From: Muribaculaceae bacterium | GTDB lineage: Bacteria > Bacteroidota > Bacteroidia > Bacteroidales > Muribaculaceae | Assembly (NCBI GenBank): GCA_017962765.1 | Contig: JAGCUP010000041.1 | Location: 1-47,497, forward strand | Direction: 5' to 3' | Length of the DNA stretch: 47,497 bases | In this document: positions 30,620 to 39,180 of the stretch, piece by piece | Position numbering within the stretch: position 1 is the first letter of the stretch | Layout: the number at the start of each line of letters is the position of its first letter | Translations under genes and position numbers: made by a program | The notes under the pieces: generated by a model | Told to the model about the DNA's origin: nothing | What the model saw: the letters and a program-made list of their open reading frames with translations, nothing else | Databases searched by the model: none

Positions 30620-33229
30620 TTAATTGAGCAAGATATTGTAGAGGGCGGTCACGTCGGCGCCGCTCACTACACCATCACCATTCACGTCGGCATCACCGGC
30701 AACTATGGCATCGTCAAGCAGCACGTTGTAGAGTGCCGTCACGTCGGCACCACTCACGATGCCGTCGCCGTTCACATCGCCCTGCATGCCGGCCTTCTTG
30801 CTGATGGTCACCCACTGGTTCACCACCTCGCTGCCGTTGTTGACAAAGCAGACGTTCGACTCGAAAGAGGTACCTGCGGGCTCAATGATTTCGAGGCCAT
30901 CGTTGAGATAGAGTGACGCCACGCCGCGCATGGCGTTGCCGGCCACACCCTTGGTGCGAATCACTGTGTTTTCGTCACTCACCATCAACGTCGTGCTGTT
31001 GTTGCCAAGGATGCCGTAAACGCGGCTCTCGGCATCAAGGTGCAAGCCCCCTTCAAGGAAGAGATTTTCGCCACGCACATAGATGCCGCGCGCGTTACCC
31101 GTCACAGTGAGGTTGTGGGCATCATTGCTATTGAAGCCGGTGATGCGGTTGATATTGCCGCGCAATGACATTCCCACCGAGGCGTTGCTGGTGACTGTGT
31201 TGTCGCCCACCACATTGATGACTATCGGGCTCTTAGTTGTTTCAATACCCGCATAATTTCCGCCGTTGATGGTGGCGTTGCTCAGCAATAGCATATTGGC
31301 TCCATCGTTGTAACGCCATGTGCCCGAAACACCTTCAATGCTTCCGTCAAGGTTGCTGGCCAGGTGGCTGCAAAGCTGTCGGCCGGCAATCTTCATGTCA
31401 TAGTTCAGACACTCGCTCGTACCGGTGAACTCTTCCGACTGCCATCGGTGGAAGATGGTCCAGCCCTGGTCTTGGGCTGCTCTCACTTGCGCCGCAGTAC
31501 AAGCATTCTCTTCGTTGGGGTTGTTATGGTCCACAAGGTACAAGTAGTGCCCGGCGAGTGCCGGCAGGTTGGTGATGAGGTTATCCAGACCGGTGCCATT
31601 GATTTTGTTGCCGAAAGCATATACCGTGCCTGAAAGGTCGGAGCACCACTTCAGGTTGAGGGTGGTGAGCAGGTTGTTTTGGCAATAAAAGTTCTTAAGA
31701 CTTGTGCAATGGCTCATGTCGAGCGACACAATCTGGTTGTCGTTGCATCTAAACACTTCTATCCGCCCGCCATTCAGCAAATTAGGGATGCGCGAAATTT
31801 TGTTATGGGAACAATCAAGATACGATAAACCGGCATAGAAGGTCAAGTCGCCTTCAATCTCGTTGTGGCTGCAATCGAGATACGTCAGGTACTTAATGCC
31901 AAAGGTGTTGAGCTCGGTGAGCTTGTTGTTTTGGCACTGAAGACTGTTTAGCGTATAATTATCATTTGCTGGCAGTTGAAGGTTGGCGATTTGGTTGTTT
32001 TGGCAATGCGCATAAACTAAATTCCTGCAATTTGACAGGTTGAGCGACGGGAGCTGGTTATTGGCGCAGGAAAGCTCCCTTAGCAGCGGGCAGTTGCTCA
32101 GGTTGAGCGACGTGAGTCGATTGTCGTCGATATTCAGGATTTTCAGTTTGGTATTTTGGCTCAAGTCGGCGGTCGTGACAGAGTTGTTGTTGAGGTAAAG
32201 ATCTTCAAGGCCGGTGAGGTATTCTATGCCCTTGATTGACGTGATGTTCCGGTCATTGGCCTCAATTTTGGCGTAATGGCCTCCAGTGCCAACATCATCT
32301 CGGAACGGGAGAAAGATGTAACGCAGCATCACAGCGGCGCTCCAGAAGGTGTAATAGCTTGTGTTGTCGCTGATGGCCTGGGCGAAGTTCGCATCGGGAA
32401 AAGCGTCGCGGTCGTTGAGGTAATCAACCACCTTGGCAATTATCACACCCCGCTGAAACTTAGAGTGGCCACCATCGATTACAAAGGTCTTCGTTGTGGG
32501 GTCAAAAACCACATCGTAGCCTACCCAGCCCAGCACTTTGAAGCCGTCGCCTGAATAGCGGAAATCCTTCAATCCCTCTACGGGCCATCCGTAAGTGCTT
32601 TCGCCTAACAGATGCACATAACTTGACTGCACATCAAGGAGGGCGAAGTTCTTAAGAGAGTGGCCACTACGTCCGCCTGAGGTAAACCTGGAGTTCTTGA
32701 TGACGAGCGTCTCGTTGCCCGTGTCACCCACGGTGCCGTCCATGCTTTCATTCCATTCGGCTCTGCCCGATTGATAGCATGCGATGGCGGCATTGTCAAG
32801 GGTCAAGCGCGCGCCGTTGCCCACGGTGAGCGCATCTTCACTGCCGCCATAGAATAGCGCATTTCCGTTGGGACTCTTGATGGTGGTGTTGGCATTGAGT
32901 CGCACCGGCGAGGCATCTAAAGCCTCAAGCTCGTTCCGTCCCTCAAACACGATGATGAGGTTGGCGCAACTCTCGTTGAGGATAGCGCGGTTGTAGCTGC
33001 CCGTGCGGGAGATTTTCACGTTGGTGAACGTGAGCGTAGCTGTGCTGTGGTCATAAACCACCGAGAACGGCTGGCTCGTGTCGCATGCTTTGATCAAGTC
33101 GCTGGTGATCGGCTGGTTGTAGTTGTCGCTCGTAATGCTTATATCGGCAACCTTAAAGCCGAGATAGGTGGCAGCTTGTGCCGCTATCGCCATGACAATC
33201 AGGGCGAAAACAAGGGTAATTTTTTTCAT
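30620..33229 (-). CDS. Secreted leucine-rich-repeat protein with C-terminal dockerin repeats
   Basis: I take the start at 33229 (MKKITLVFALIVMAIAAQA), giving 869 aa; a longer frame begins at 33259 but runs into the promoter. After the signal peptide, residues about 20-200 and again about 620-800 hold strand-rich modules resembling right-handed beta-helix sequence (for example LIIVFEGRNELEAL and IVINVVGDNTVTS). Residues about 330-550 are leucine-rich repeats of the LxxLxCxxNxLTxLxLSxC form (LRELSCANNQLPSLNLSNC), as in BspA-like and internalin-like surface proteins. Residues 817-869 are a two-copy dockerin, GDVNGDGIVSGADVTALYN and ADVNGDGVVSGADVTALYN. A role in adhesion or glycan binding is plausible but unproven. 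Confidence 0.85.
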   Translation of the reverse strand: MKKITLVFALIVMAIAAQAATYLGFKVADISITSDNYNQPITSDLIKACDTSQPFSVVYDHSTATLTFTNVKISRTGSYNRAILNESCANLIIVFEGRNELEALDASPVRLNANTTIKSPNGNALFYGGSEDALTVGNGARLTLDNAAIACYQSGRAEWNESMDGTVGDTGNETLVIKNSRFTSGGRSGHSLKNFALLDVQSSYVHLLGESTYGWPVEGLKDFRYSGDGFKVLGWVGYDVVFDPTTKTFVIDGGHSKFQRGVIIAKVVDYLNDRDAFPDANFAQAISDNTSYYTFWSAAVMLRYIFLPFRDDVGTGGHYAKIEANDRNITSIKGIEYLTGLEDLYLNNNSVTTADLSQNTKLKILNIDDNRLTSLNLSNCPLLRELSCANNQLPSLNLSNCRNLVYAHCQNNQIANLQLPANDNYTLNSLQCQNNKLTELNTFGIKYLTYLDCSHNEIEGDLTFYAGLSYLDCSHNKISRIPNLLNGGRIEVFRCNDNQIVSLDMSHCTSLKNFYCQNNLLTTLNLKWCSDLSGTVYAFGNKINGTGLDNLITNLPALAGHYLYLVDHNNPNEENACTAAQVRAAQDQGWTIFHRWQSEEFTGTSECLNYDMKIAGRQLCSHLASNLDGSIEGVSGTWRYNDGANMLLLSNATINGGNYAGIETTKSPIVINVVGDNTVTSNASVGMSLRGNINRITGFNSNDAHNLTVTGNARGIYVRGENLFLEGGLHLDAESRVYGILGNNSTTLMVSDENTVIRTKGVAGNAMRGVASLYLNDGLEIIEPAGTSFESNVCFVNNGSEVVNQWVTISKKAGMQGDVNGDGIVSGADVTALYNVLLDDAIVAGDADVNGDGVVSGADVTALYNILLN

Positions 33230-33256
33230 AATGTTATAATTTTGGTTATTATAGTG

Positions 33257-33287
33257 CAAAGATAGTAATTTTCAGTTAAATCGCAAT
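33257..33287 (-). promoter_or_regulatory. Promoter of the LRR-dockerin gene
   Basis: On the minus strand, ATTG (complement of 33284-33287), 19 nt, then TATCTTTG (complement of 33257-33264). The predicted RNA start is just downstream, with about 22 nt to the ATG at 33229. Confidence 0.7.
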
Positions 33288-33448
33288 ATGCAAAATCATG
33301 CTTTTTTATGGAATAATGAAGCAAAGTGGCTATTCCCATAGCATAATAGTTCCCAGACTAAAAAATACATGTAATTATCAATGCGCTCAAACCGTGCGGT
33401 GGATGCGATGAAGACGAAATTGGTTTAGGGATAGAATATTGCATAACA

Positions 33449-33475
33449 AAGGCCGCTCGGTTGACGAACGGCCTT
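33449..33475 (-). terminator. Hairpin after the EF-G2 gene
   Basis: Arms AAGGCCG (33449-33455) and CGGCCTT (33469-33475) lie about 30 nt after the minus-strand stop, with TTTG following on the minus strand. The T-run is short. Confidence 0.55.
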
Positions 33476-33506
33476 CGTATGATGATACCAACAGGTACTA
33501 GCTGTA

Positions 33507-35663
33507 TTAGTCCTCTTTGTTGGCTTCCTCGTATTCCTTGAGGAGCTTGTCCTGCACATCGCTGGGCACGAGCTCGTAGCTCGAGAACTTCATGGTGAAG
33601 GAAGCGCTACCACTGGTGGCCGAGCTGAGTTCGGTCGAATAGTTGGCCATTTCCTTCAGAGGCACCTTAGCGTTAATCTTTTGCAGACCATTGGCCTCTT
33701 CCATACCCATAATGATAGCGCGGTGGCCCTGCAGGCCGCTCATCACATCACCCATGCACTCCGACGGCATCAACACTTCCACATCGTAGATAGGCTCAAG
33801 CACCTTGGGGTTAGCGGCGCGGAAGGCGGTGCTGAAGGCGTTACGAGCTGCCAGGCGGAACGAGATTTCGTTACTGTCCACCGGGTGCATCTTACCATCG
33901 TAAATGCACACGCGCACATCGCGGGCATAAGAACCTGTCAGCGGGCCTTGCTCCATGCGATCCATCACACCCTTGAGGATGGCGGGGATGAAGCGGGCGT
34001 CGATAGCACCACCCACGATGCAGTTATACATCACGAGCTTGCCACCCCACTCGAGAGGCAATTCTTGCTTGTCCTTGACGTTCATCTTGAACTCCTGGTT
34101 GCCGAAACGGTACACATCGGGTTCGGGCATGCCCTCGGTATAGGGTTCCACAATCAGGTGAACCTCACCAAACTGCCCCGAGCCACCTGACTGCTTCTTG
34201 TGACGATAGTCGGCACGAGCGGCTTTGGTGATGGTCTCGCGATAAGGAATCTTGGGCTCTTGGAACTCGACTTGCACTTTGTCGTTGTTCTCAATGCGCC
34301 ACTTGAGGGTGCGCAGGTGCATCTCGCCCTGACCCGAAACGATGGTCTGCTTGAGCTCTTTCGACTGCTCGATGAGCCATGTGGGGTCTTCCTCGTGCAT
34401 ACGATTGAGGATGGTGCCCATCTTCTCAATCTCGCTCTCGTTCACGGGACGGATAGCGCGCTGGTACTTGGGAGCGGGATACTTGATGAAGTCATATACG
34501 CTCTCGAAGTCCTTTTCGTTAAGCGTGTTGCCACGACGCACGTCTTTCAGCTTCACGGTGGCACCAAGGTCGCCGGCTTGCATCTCGTCCACAGCGTTCT
34601 TGGTCAAACCGCACACGGTGTTGAGCTGGGCTACGCGCTCTTTCGAGCCGCGGTTTACGTTCGTCAGGTCGGTACCGGCCTTGATAGTGCCCGACATTAC
34701 TTTGAAGTAAGAAACCTCACCAATGTGGGGCTCGATGGTGGTCTTGAAGAAGAACAAGCTCAGCGGGCCATTGGCGTCGGGCTTCACTTCGTTGCCGTCC
34801 ACATCCACGGCACCCGGCATATCGGCGGGATTGGGGACGATGTCGGCCAGCACCTCGAGCAGGCGGTCGATGCCTATGCTGCGCTCGCCACTGCAGCAGA
34901 GCACGGGAATCACGCTGCGGTCGATGAGGCCCTTGCGGATACCGTCGATGGTCTCCTCATCGGTGAGCGACATCTCGTCGAGATACTTCATCATGAGGTC
35001 CTCGTCGTTCTCGGCGGCCATCTCAAAGAGGGCGGCCTTCATCTCCTCGGCCTTGTCGGCGAATTCGGCGGGGATATCGCTCACGGTAGCTTTGCCACCG
35101 TCGGCAGCGTATGTGTACTGCTTCATGGCCAGCAGGTCGATAATCGACTTGAAGCCAGGACCGCTCGTGGTGGGGAACTGCAGGGGAACAACCTTGTTTC
35201 CAAACGCTTCCTTAAGTTGTGCAAGCACGTTGTCGAAGTCGCTCTTTTCGGCCTCCATCTTGTTGATGGCGAAAATCAACGGGCGCTTGATAGCGTTCAC
35301 GGTGCGATACTGGTTCTGCGTACCCACCTGCACACCATACTGGCCATCGATGAGCATCAGGGCGGCCTCGGTCACGTTAAGTGCCGTATAGGCGTTGCCG
35401 ATGAAGTCGTCGCTGCCCGGGCAGTCGATGAAGTTGAGCTTCTTGCCATTCTTTTCGGCATAGAACAGGGTCGAGAACACGGAGTAGCCGTTTTCTTTCT
35501 CTACGGGGAAGTAGTCGCACACGGTGTTGCCCGCGTCGATTGTACCCTTACGGTTAATGACACCACACTCGGCAAGGATAGACTCGGCGAGTGTGGTTTT
35601 ACCCGAGCCTCTGCCACCAAGTAATGAGATGTTACGAATCTCGTTAGTCTTGTAAACTTTCAT
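33507..35663 (-). CDS. Elongation factor G-like protein EF-G2 with degenerate G domain
   Basis: A 718-aa paralogue of EF-G with all five domains; the second half (GQGEMHLRTLKWRIENND, GGSGQFGEVHLIVEPY, GLQGHRAIIMGMEEANG) is a normal EF-G core. The G domain is altered. The P-loop GGRGSGKTT (16-24) is intact, but switch I has no RGITI (NGYSVFS near 59-65). The G3 motif reads DCPGSDDF (80-87) with Ser in place of the catalytic His of DTPGHVDF, and G4 is NKME instead of NKMD. Bacteroides EF-G2 is reported to support translation during carbon limitation without GTPase activity; the lost residues here fit that class. The gene stands alone, with a promoter far upstream and a 5' leader of about 95 nt. 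Confidence 0.9.
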   Translation of the reverse strand: MKVYKTNEIRNISLLGGRGSGKTTLAESILAECGVINRKGTIDAGNTVCDYFPVEKENGYSVFSTLFYAEKNGKKLNFIDCPGSDDFIGNAYTALNVTEAALMLIDGQYGVQVGTQNQYRTVNAIKRPLIFAINKMEAEKSDFDNVLAQLKEAFGNKVVPLQFPTTSGPGFKSIIDLLAMKQYTYAADGGKATVSDIPAEFADKAEEMKAALFEMAAENDEDLMMKYLDEMSLTDEETIDGIRKGLIDRSVIPVLCCSGERSIGIDRLLEVLADIVPNPADMPGAVDVDGNEVKPDANGPLSLFFFKTTIEPHIGEVSYFKVMSGTIKAGTDLTNVNRGSKERVAQLNTVCGLTKNAVDEMQAGDLGATVKLKDVRRGNTLNEKDFESVYDFIKYPAPKYQRAIRPVNESEIEKMGTILNRMHEEDPTWLIEQSKELKQTIVSGQGEMHLRTLKWRIENNDKVQVEFQEPKIPYRETITKAARADYRHKKQSGGSGQFGEVHLIVEPYTEGMPEPDVYRFGNQEFKMNVKDKQELPLEWGGKLVMYNCIVGGAIDARFIPAILKGVMDRMEQGPLTGSYARDVRVCIYDGKMHPVDSNEISFRLAARNAFSTAFRAANPKVLEPIYDVEVLMPSECMGDVMSGLQGHRAIIMGMEEANGLQKINAKVPLKEMANYSTELSSATSGSASFTMKFSSYELVPSDVQDKLLKEYEEANKED

Positions 35664-35732
35664 TGATGTTTGTTAATGAATTTATAATAGAATATTTCTT
35701 TGATTTCAAGCAGTTTATGCATAATTTCATAA

Positions 35733-35752
35733 GGCGCGCCACTGGCGCGGCC
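35733..35752 (-). promoter_or_regulatory. GC hairpin in the EF-G2 5' leader
   Basis: In the AT-rich leader, CGCGCC (35735-35740) and GGCGCG (35744-35749) pair around ACT, with an outer GG/CC closing past a bulge. It would lie within the first 30 nt of the mRNA and could protect the 5' end or act in regulation. Confidence 0.4.
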
Positions 35753-35764
35753 TCAATCAATTTG

Positions 35765-35772
35765 CAAATTTA
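35765..35772 (-). promoter_or_regulatory. -7 element upstream of EF-G2
   Basis: The minus strand reads TAAATTTG here, a match to TAnnTTTG. No TTTG is found at -33, which would suit a promoter needing an activator. Confidence 0.5.
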
Positions 35773-35880
35773 GCAAAAAAACATGGATTTCCCATTCATT
35801 TCCCATAAAAAATCATCTCATTTCGCGAAATTAAGGAAATTGAAATGATTGTGGCGATGCGCTTCCTTTTTGAGTACTTA

Positions 35881-36411
35881 TTACTTGTCGTGAGGTGATT
35901 GCTCTGAGCCGAGATGGTGAAGGCGTTGGAAGGCGAGGCGGGGATGGCCGTTGGCGAGAGTGATGACGCCGCAATAATTGAAACCGTGGCGCAGGATGAG
36001 GCGGCGCATGATAGCGTTGTCACTATGGGTGTCCACACGTAGATTGGGGTCGATAGCAGAACAATAGTCGATTACTGCAGCGAAGATGCCGTGGACATCA
36101 GGGAATGAGGCGAGGCGGTGTATCACGTGGTAGGGGGTTACGTCATCGAGCCACTGGCCGTCAATACTGGCATAAGTTGGCTCGGGCGAGGGCAAGAATG
36201 CAAAATAGGCGACGATGCGCTCATCTTCGGTGACGACGTGGCCCGCGCTGCTGTTGATGTCAAGCATGATGACGTCTCGCGAGGGGTATCCATCAATCCA
36301 CTGACGGGTGTTGCCGCTGTCGCGCATAATACGCTTGGCAGCCTCGACGACACGCATAATGCCATCCAAGTCGCCCTCGTAAGCTACTCTTATTTTCCTT
36401 TTCAGCCTCAT
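35881..36411 (-). CDS. GNAT family N-acetyltransferase
   Basis: I take the start at 36411 (MRLKRKIRVAYEGDLDGIM), giving 176 aa; an upstream ATG at 36450 would lie at or before the promoter. IRVAYEGDLDGIMRVVEAAKRIM matches the first strand and helix of GNAT folds, ERIVAYFAFLPSPEP the central strands, and DTHSDNAIMRRLILRHGFNYCGVI the acetyl-CoA-side N-M/helix-HGF block near the C-terminus. The substrate cannot be told. Bacteroidales carry many such single-domain acetyltransferases. It is separated from EF-G2 by more than 200 bp. Confidence 0.85.
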   Translation of the reverse strand: MRLKRKIRVAYEGDLDGIMRVVEAAKRIMRDSGNTRQWIDGYPSRDVIMLDINSSAGHVVTEDERIVAYFAFLPSPEPTYASIDGQWLDDVTPYHVIHRLASFPDVHGIFAAVIDYCSAIDPNLRVDTHSDNAIMRRLILRHGFNYCGVITLANGHPRLAFQRLHHLGSEQSPHDK

Positions 36412-36416
36412 CGTGA

Positions 36417-36451
36417 CAAAATTACGACATTTTTTGTAAACTCCTATCAAA
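36417..36451 (-). promoter_or_regulatory. Promoter of the GNAT gene
   Basis: TTTG (complement of 36448-36451), 23 nt, then TAATTTTG (complement of 36417-36424). The -7 box ends only 6 nt before the ATG at 36411, so the mRNA may be leaderless or nearly so. Confidence 0.6.
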
Positions 36452-36488
36452 CAAGTGAAATTAAATGCGCTTTTTGGGGTTTAGGTTG

Positions 36489-36525
36489 AAAAAACGGGCG
36501 GGGCAACTGAATGTTGCTCCGCCCG
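36489..36525 (-). terminator. Terminator of the glycogen operon
   Basis: Arms CGGGCGGGGCAAC (36495-36507) and GTTGCTCCGCCCG (36513-36525) form 13 bp with one G-T pair and a 5-nt loop. On the minus strand six T follow directly (complement of 36489-36494), about 60 nt after the glgP stop. Confidence 0.9.
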
Positions 36526-36582
36526 GAATGAGGATGCTTTTACTTGTTGACTTATTTTGTCAATTTGTTAACTTAGAGAATT

Positions 36583-39138
36583 TTAGAACCACTTGAGATA
36601 GGCGAAGTCCTGACGGTTGGGCAGGTTGTTGTTCCACGGATAGATGCGGAACGAGTAGCGGAAGATGCCGTTCTCCTTGATGCGGTCCTTGAAGTAGAAG
36701 GTGAGCACGTTGCCGTCCTCCTCGGTGACTTTGAGAGGATGCGCAGCATGGAACTTGAGTTCGCCATCGAGCTCGCGGTAGGTGACGAGTTCCACACCGA
36801 TACTCTTGCCGAGGCCGGCGGTATCGACCTTGACGGTTGCCTCAAGGCTGTTAGTGTTGTCGGTGGCACCGTGGAAGGTGTCGCTGAGCTTGACGTCGAT
36901 GACCTTGATGCCGTCCCACTTGCTGACCACGTTCTCTTTCCAAGCGACGATTTCGCGGGCGAGAGCGTAGTTGTTGGCGCGGAGCTTCTTGGTGCGTGCG
37001 GCCTGCTTGCAGTAGAAGCGGTCGATGTAGTCGCGCATCATGCGGCTCATGGTGTAGTGGGGCGCAATTTGCGTGAGGCTGTTCTTGATGTACTGTATCC
37101 ACTCGGGGCTGTAGCCTTTGCTGTTCTTGGCGAAGTATAGGGGAATAATTTCGTTTTCCAGCATCGAGTAGATGGTAGCGGCATCGAGCTTGTCCTGCTG
37201 GCTCTGCTCGGTGTAGGTGCGCGTGGCCGTCAGTGCCCATCCGGCGCCCTGACGATAGCCCTCGTACCACCATCCGTCGAGGACCGAGAAGTTGAGCAGG
37301 CCGTTCATCTCGGCCTTCTCGCCACTGGTACCCGAAGCCTCAAGAGGACGGGTGGGGGTGTTGAGCCAGATGTCGACACCGGTGATGAGGCGCTTCGACA
37401 CGGTCATGTCGTAGTTCTCAAGGAAGATAATCTTGCCGAGGAATTCGGGCATCTTCGAAATTTCGACAATGCGGCGGATGAGGTCTTTACCAGCGCCATC
37501 GGCAGGATGTGCCTTACCAGCGAAGATGAACTGGACGGGGAACTGCTCGTTGTTGACGATGCGTTTGAGACGCTCCAGGTCGGTAAAGAGCAGGTGAGCA
37601 CGCTTGTAGGTGGCGAAACGACGGGCAAAACCTATGAGAAGGGCATTCGGGTTAATCTTGTCGATAATCGACATGATACGGGTGGGGTCGCCCTGGTTTT
37701 TGAGCCACGATTCGCGGAAGTCACGACGCACGAAGTTGATGAACTTGGTTTTCATCGTCATGCGCAGGTCCCAGATTTCCTCGTCAGGAACGCGCTGGAT
37801 GGCTGACCACACGTTGGGGTCTTCCTGATGTTCAAGGAACTCGGGGCCGATTACACGGGCATAGAATTCTTTCCACTCGCTGGCGGCCCAGGTGGGCATG
37901 TGCACGCCATTTGTGACGTAGCCCACGTGCGACTCTTCGGGTGCATAGCCTTCCCACACGCCCTTGAACATCTTCTTCGAGACCTCGCCGTGGAGCCAGC
38001 TCACGCCGTTGCTCTCCTGCGTGGTGTTGAGGGCGAAGACACTCATCGAGAAACGTTCGTCGGTGTCGGGATGCTCACGGCCCATGTTCATCAGGTCGCT
38101 CCACGAGATGCCGAGCTTGGCGGGATATTCGCCCATGTAGCGGCCGAAGAGGTCCTCGTCGAAGTAGTCGTGTCCTGCAGGCACGGGGGTGTGCACGGTG
38201 TAAAGTGACGAGGCGCGCACCACCTCAAGGGCTTCGTTGAAGCTTAGACCTTCGTCCTGCACATAGTCAACGAGGCGTTGCAGGTTGAGCAATGCGGCGT
38301 GACCTTCGTTGCAATGGTAGATTTGTGCCTTGATGCCCAACTTCTTGAGCATGAGCACGCCGCCGATACCGAGCAGGTATTCCTGCTTGATGCGGTTCTC
38401 CCAGTCGCCACCATAGAGCTTGTGGGTAATGGAGCGGTCATACTCGCTGTTGATATCAATATCGGTATCGAGGAGGTACAGGTTCATGCGTCCCACGTTT
38501 ACACGCCACACGTTGGCATATACGACGCGACCGGGGTAGGGCACCTCAATCACCATCTGTTTGCCGTCTTTCTCCATGACGGGGTCGATGGGAAGCTGGT
38601 TGAAGTTCTGGGGCTCATAACGCTCCATCTGCTGGCCATCGACGCTCAGCGACTGGGTGAAATAGCCGTAGCGATAGAGGAAACCCACAGCGGTCATATT
38701 GATGCGTCGGTCGCTGGCTTCTTTGATGTAGTCGCCTGCGAGGATGCCGAGACCGCCCGAATAGATGCGCAGTGCATTACACAGGCCATATTCCATGCTG
38801 AAATAGGCTATCGAGGGCACATCATTGCGCATGGGCTCCTTCATGTAGTCCTTGAAATGCTGATAGACAGTGCCGATGCGCTCGAGCAAGGCGTCGTCCT
38901 TGCCTATTTCTTCAAAGCGCTTCGATTTCATTCGCTGCAGCATCATCACCGGATTTTCACCGGTAGCGCGCCACAGGTCGCGGTCAAGGTCATGGAAGAG
39001 GCGTTTGCCTTCGCTGTTCCATACCCACCACAGGTTTTTCGACATCTCGTTAAGTTTCTTCAACTTGCCGGGAAGTTCACTTTTTACCGTAATGTTTCTC
39101 CACACGGGAGCGTTGGTGTTACTAACTTTGATTTTCAT
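36583..39138 (-). CDS. glgP: Alpha-glucan (glycogen) phosphorylase, GT35
   Basis: Releases glucose-1-phosphate from alpha-1,4-glucan ends using pyridoxal phosphate. The 851-aa protein is of the type that starts with a short extra N-terminal domain (VKSELPGKLKKLNEMSKNLWWVW). AYFSMEYGL and GGLGILAGDYIKEASD precede the catalytic core. The PLP site is PLEASGTSGEKAEMNG, where the Lys of SGEK is the expected Schiff-base residue, followed by LLNFSVLDGWWYEGY. It lies 42 bp downstream of glycogen synthase in the same operon, so synthesis and breakdown of glycogen are co-expressed. A strong terminator follows. Confidence 0.95.
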   Translation of the reverse strand: MKIKVSNTNAPVWRNITVKSELPGKLKKLNEMSKNLWWVWNSEGKRLFHDLDRDLWRATGENPVMMLQRMKSKRFEEIGKDDALLERIGTVYQHFKDYMKEPMRNDVPSIAYFSMEYGLCNALRIYSGGLGILAGDYIKEASDRRINMTAVGFLYRYGYFTQSLSVDGQQMERYEPQNFNQLPIDPVMEKDGKQMVIEVPYPGRVVYANVWRVNVGRMNLYLLDTDIDINSEYDRSITHKLYGGDWENRIKQEYLLGIGGVLMLKKLGIKAQIYHCNEGHAALLNLQRLVDYVQDEGLSFNEALEVVRASSLYTVHTPVPAGHDYFDEDLFGRYMGEYPAKLGISWSDLMNMGREHPDTDERFSMSVFALNTTQESNGVSWLHGEVSKKMFKGVWEGYAPEESHVGYVTNGVHMPTWAASEWKEFYARVIGPEFLEHQEDPNVWSAIQRVPDEEIWDLRMTMKTKFINFVRRDFRESWLKNQGDPTRIMSIIDKINPNALLIGFARRFATYKRAHLLFTDLERLKRIVNNEQFPVQFIFAGKAHPADGAGKDLIRRIVEISKMPEFLGKIIFLENYDMTVSKRLITGVDIWLNTPTRPLEASGTSGEKAEMNGLLNFSVLDGWWYEGYRQGAGWALTATRTYTEQSQQDKLDAATIYSMLENEIIPLYFAKNSKGYSPEWIQYIKNSLTQIAPHYTMSRMMRDYIDRFYCKQAARTKKLRANNYALAREIVAWKENVVSKWDGIKVIDVKLSDTFHGATDNTNSLEATVKVDTAGLGKSIGVELVTYRELDGELKFHAAHPLKVTEEDGNVLTFYFKDRIKENGIFRYSFRIYPWNNNLPNRQDFAYLKWF

Positions 39139-39180
39139 ATTCCTTTATCTATATATTATATTTTTCATTTTCAAATGTTG

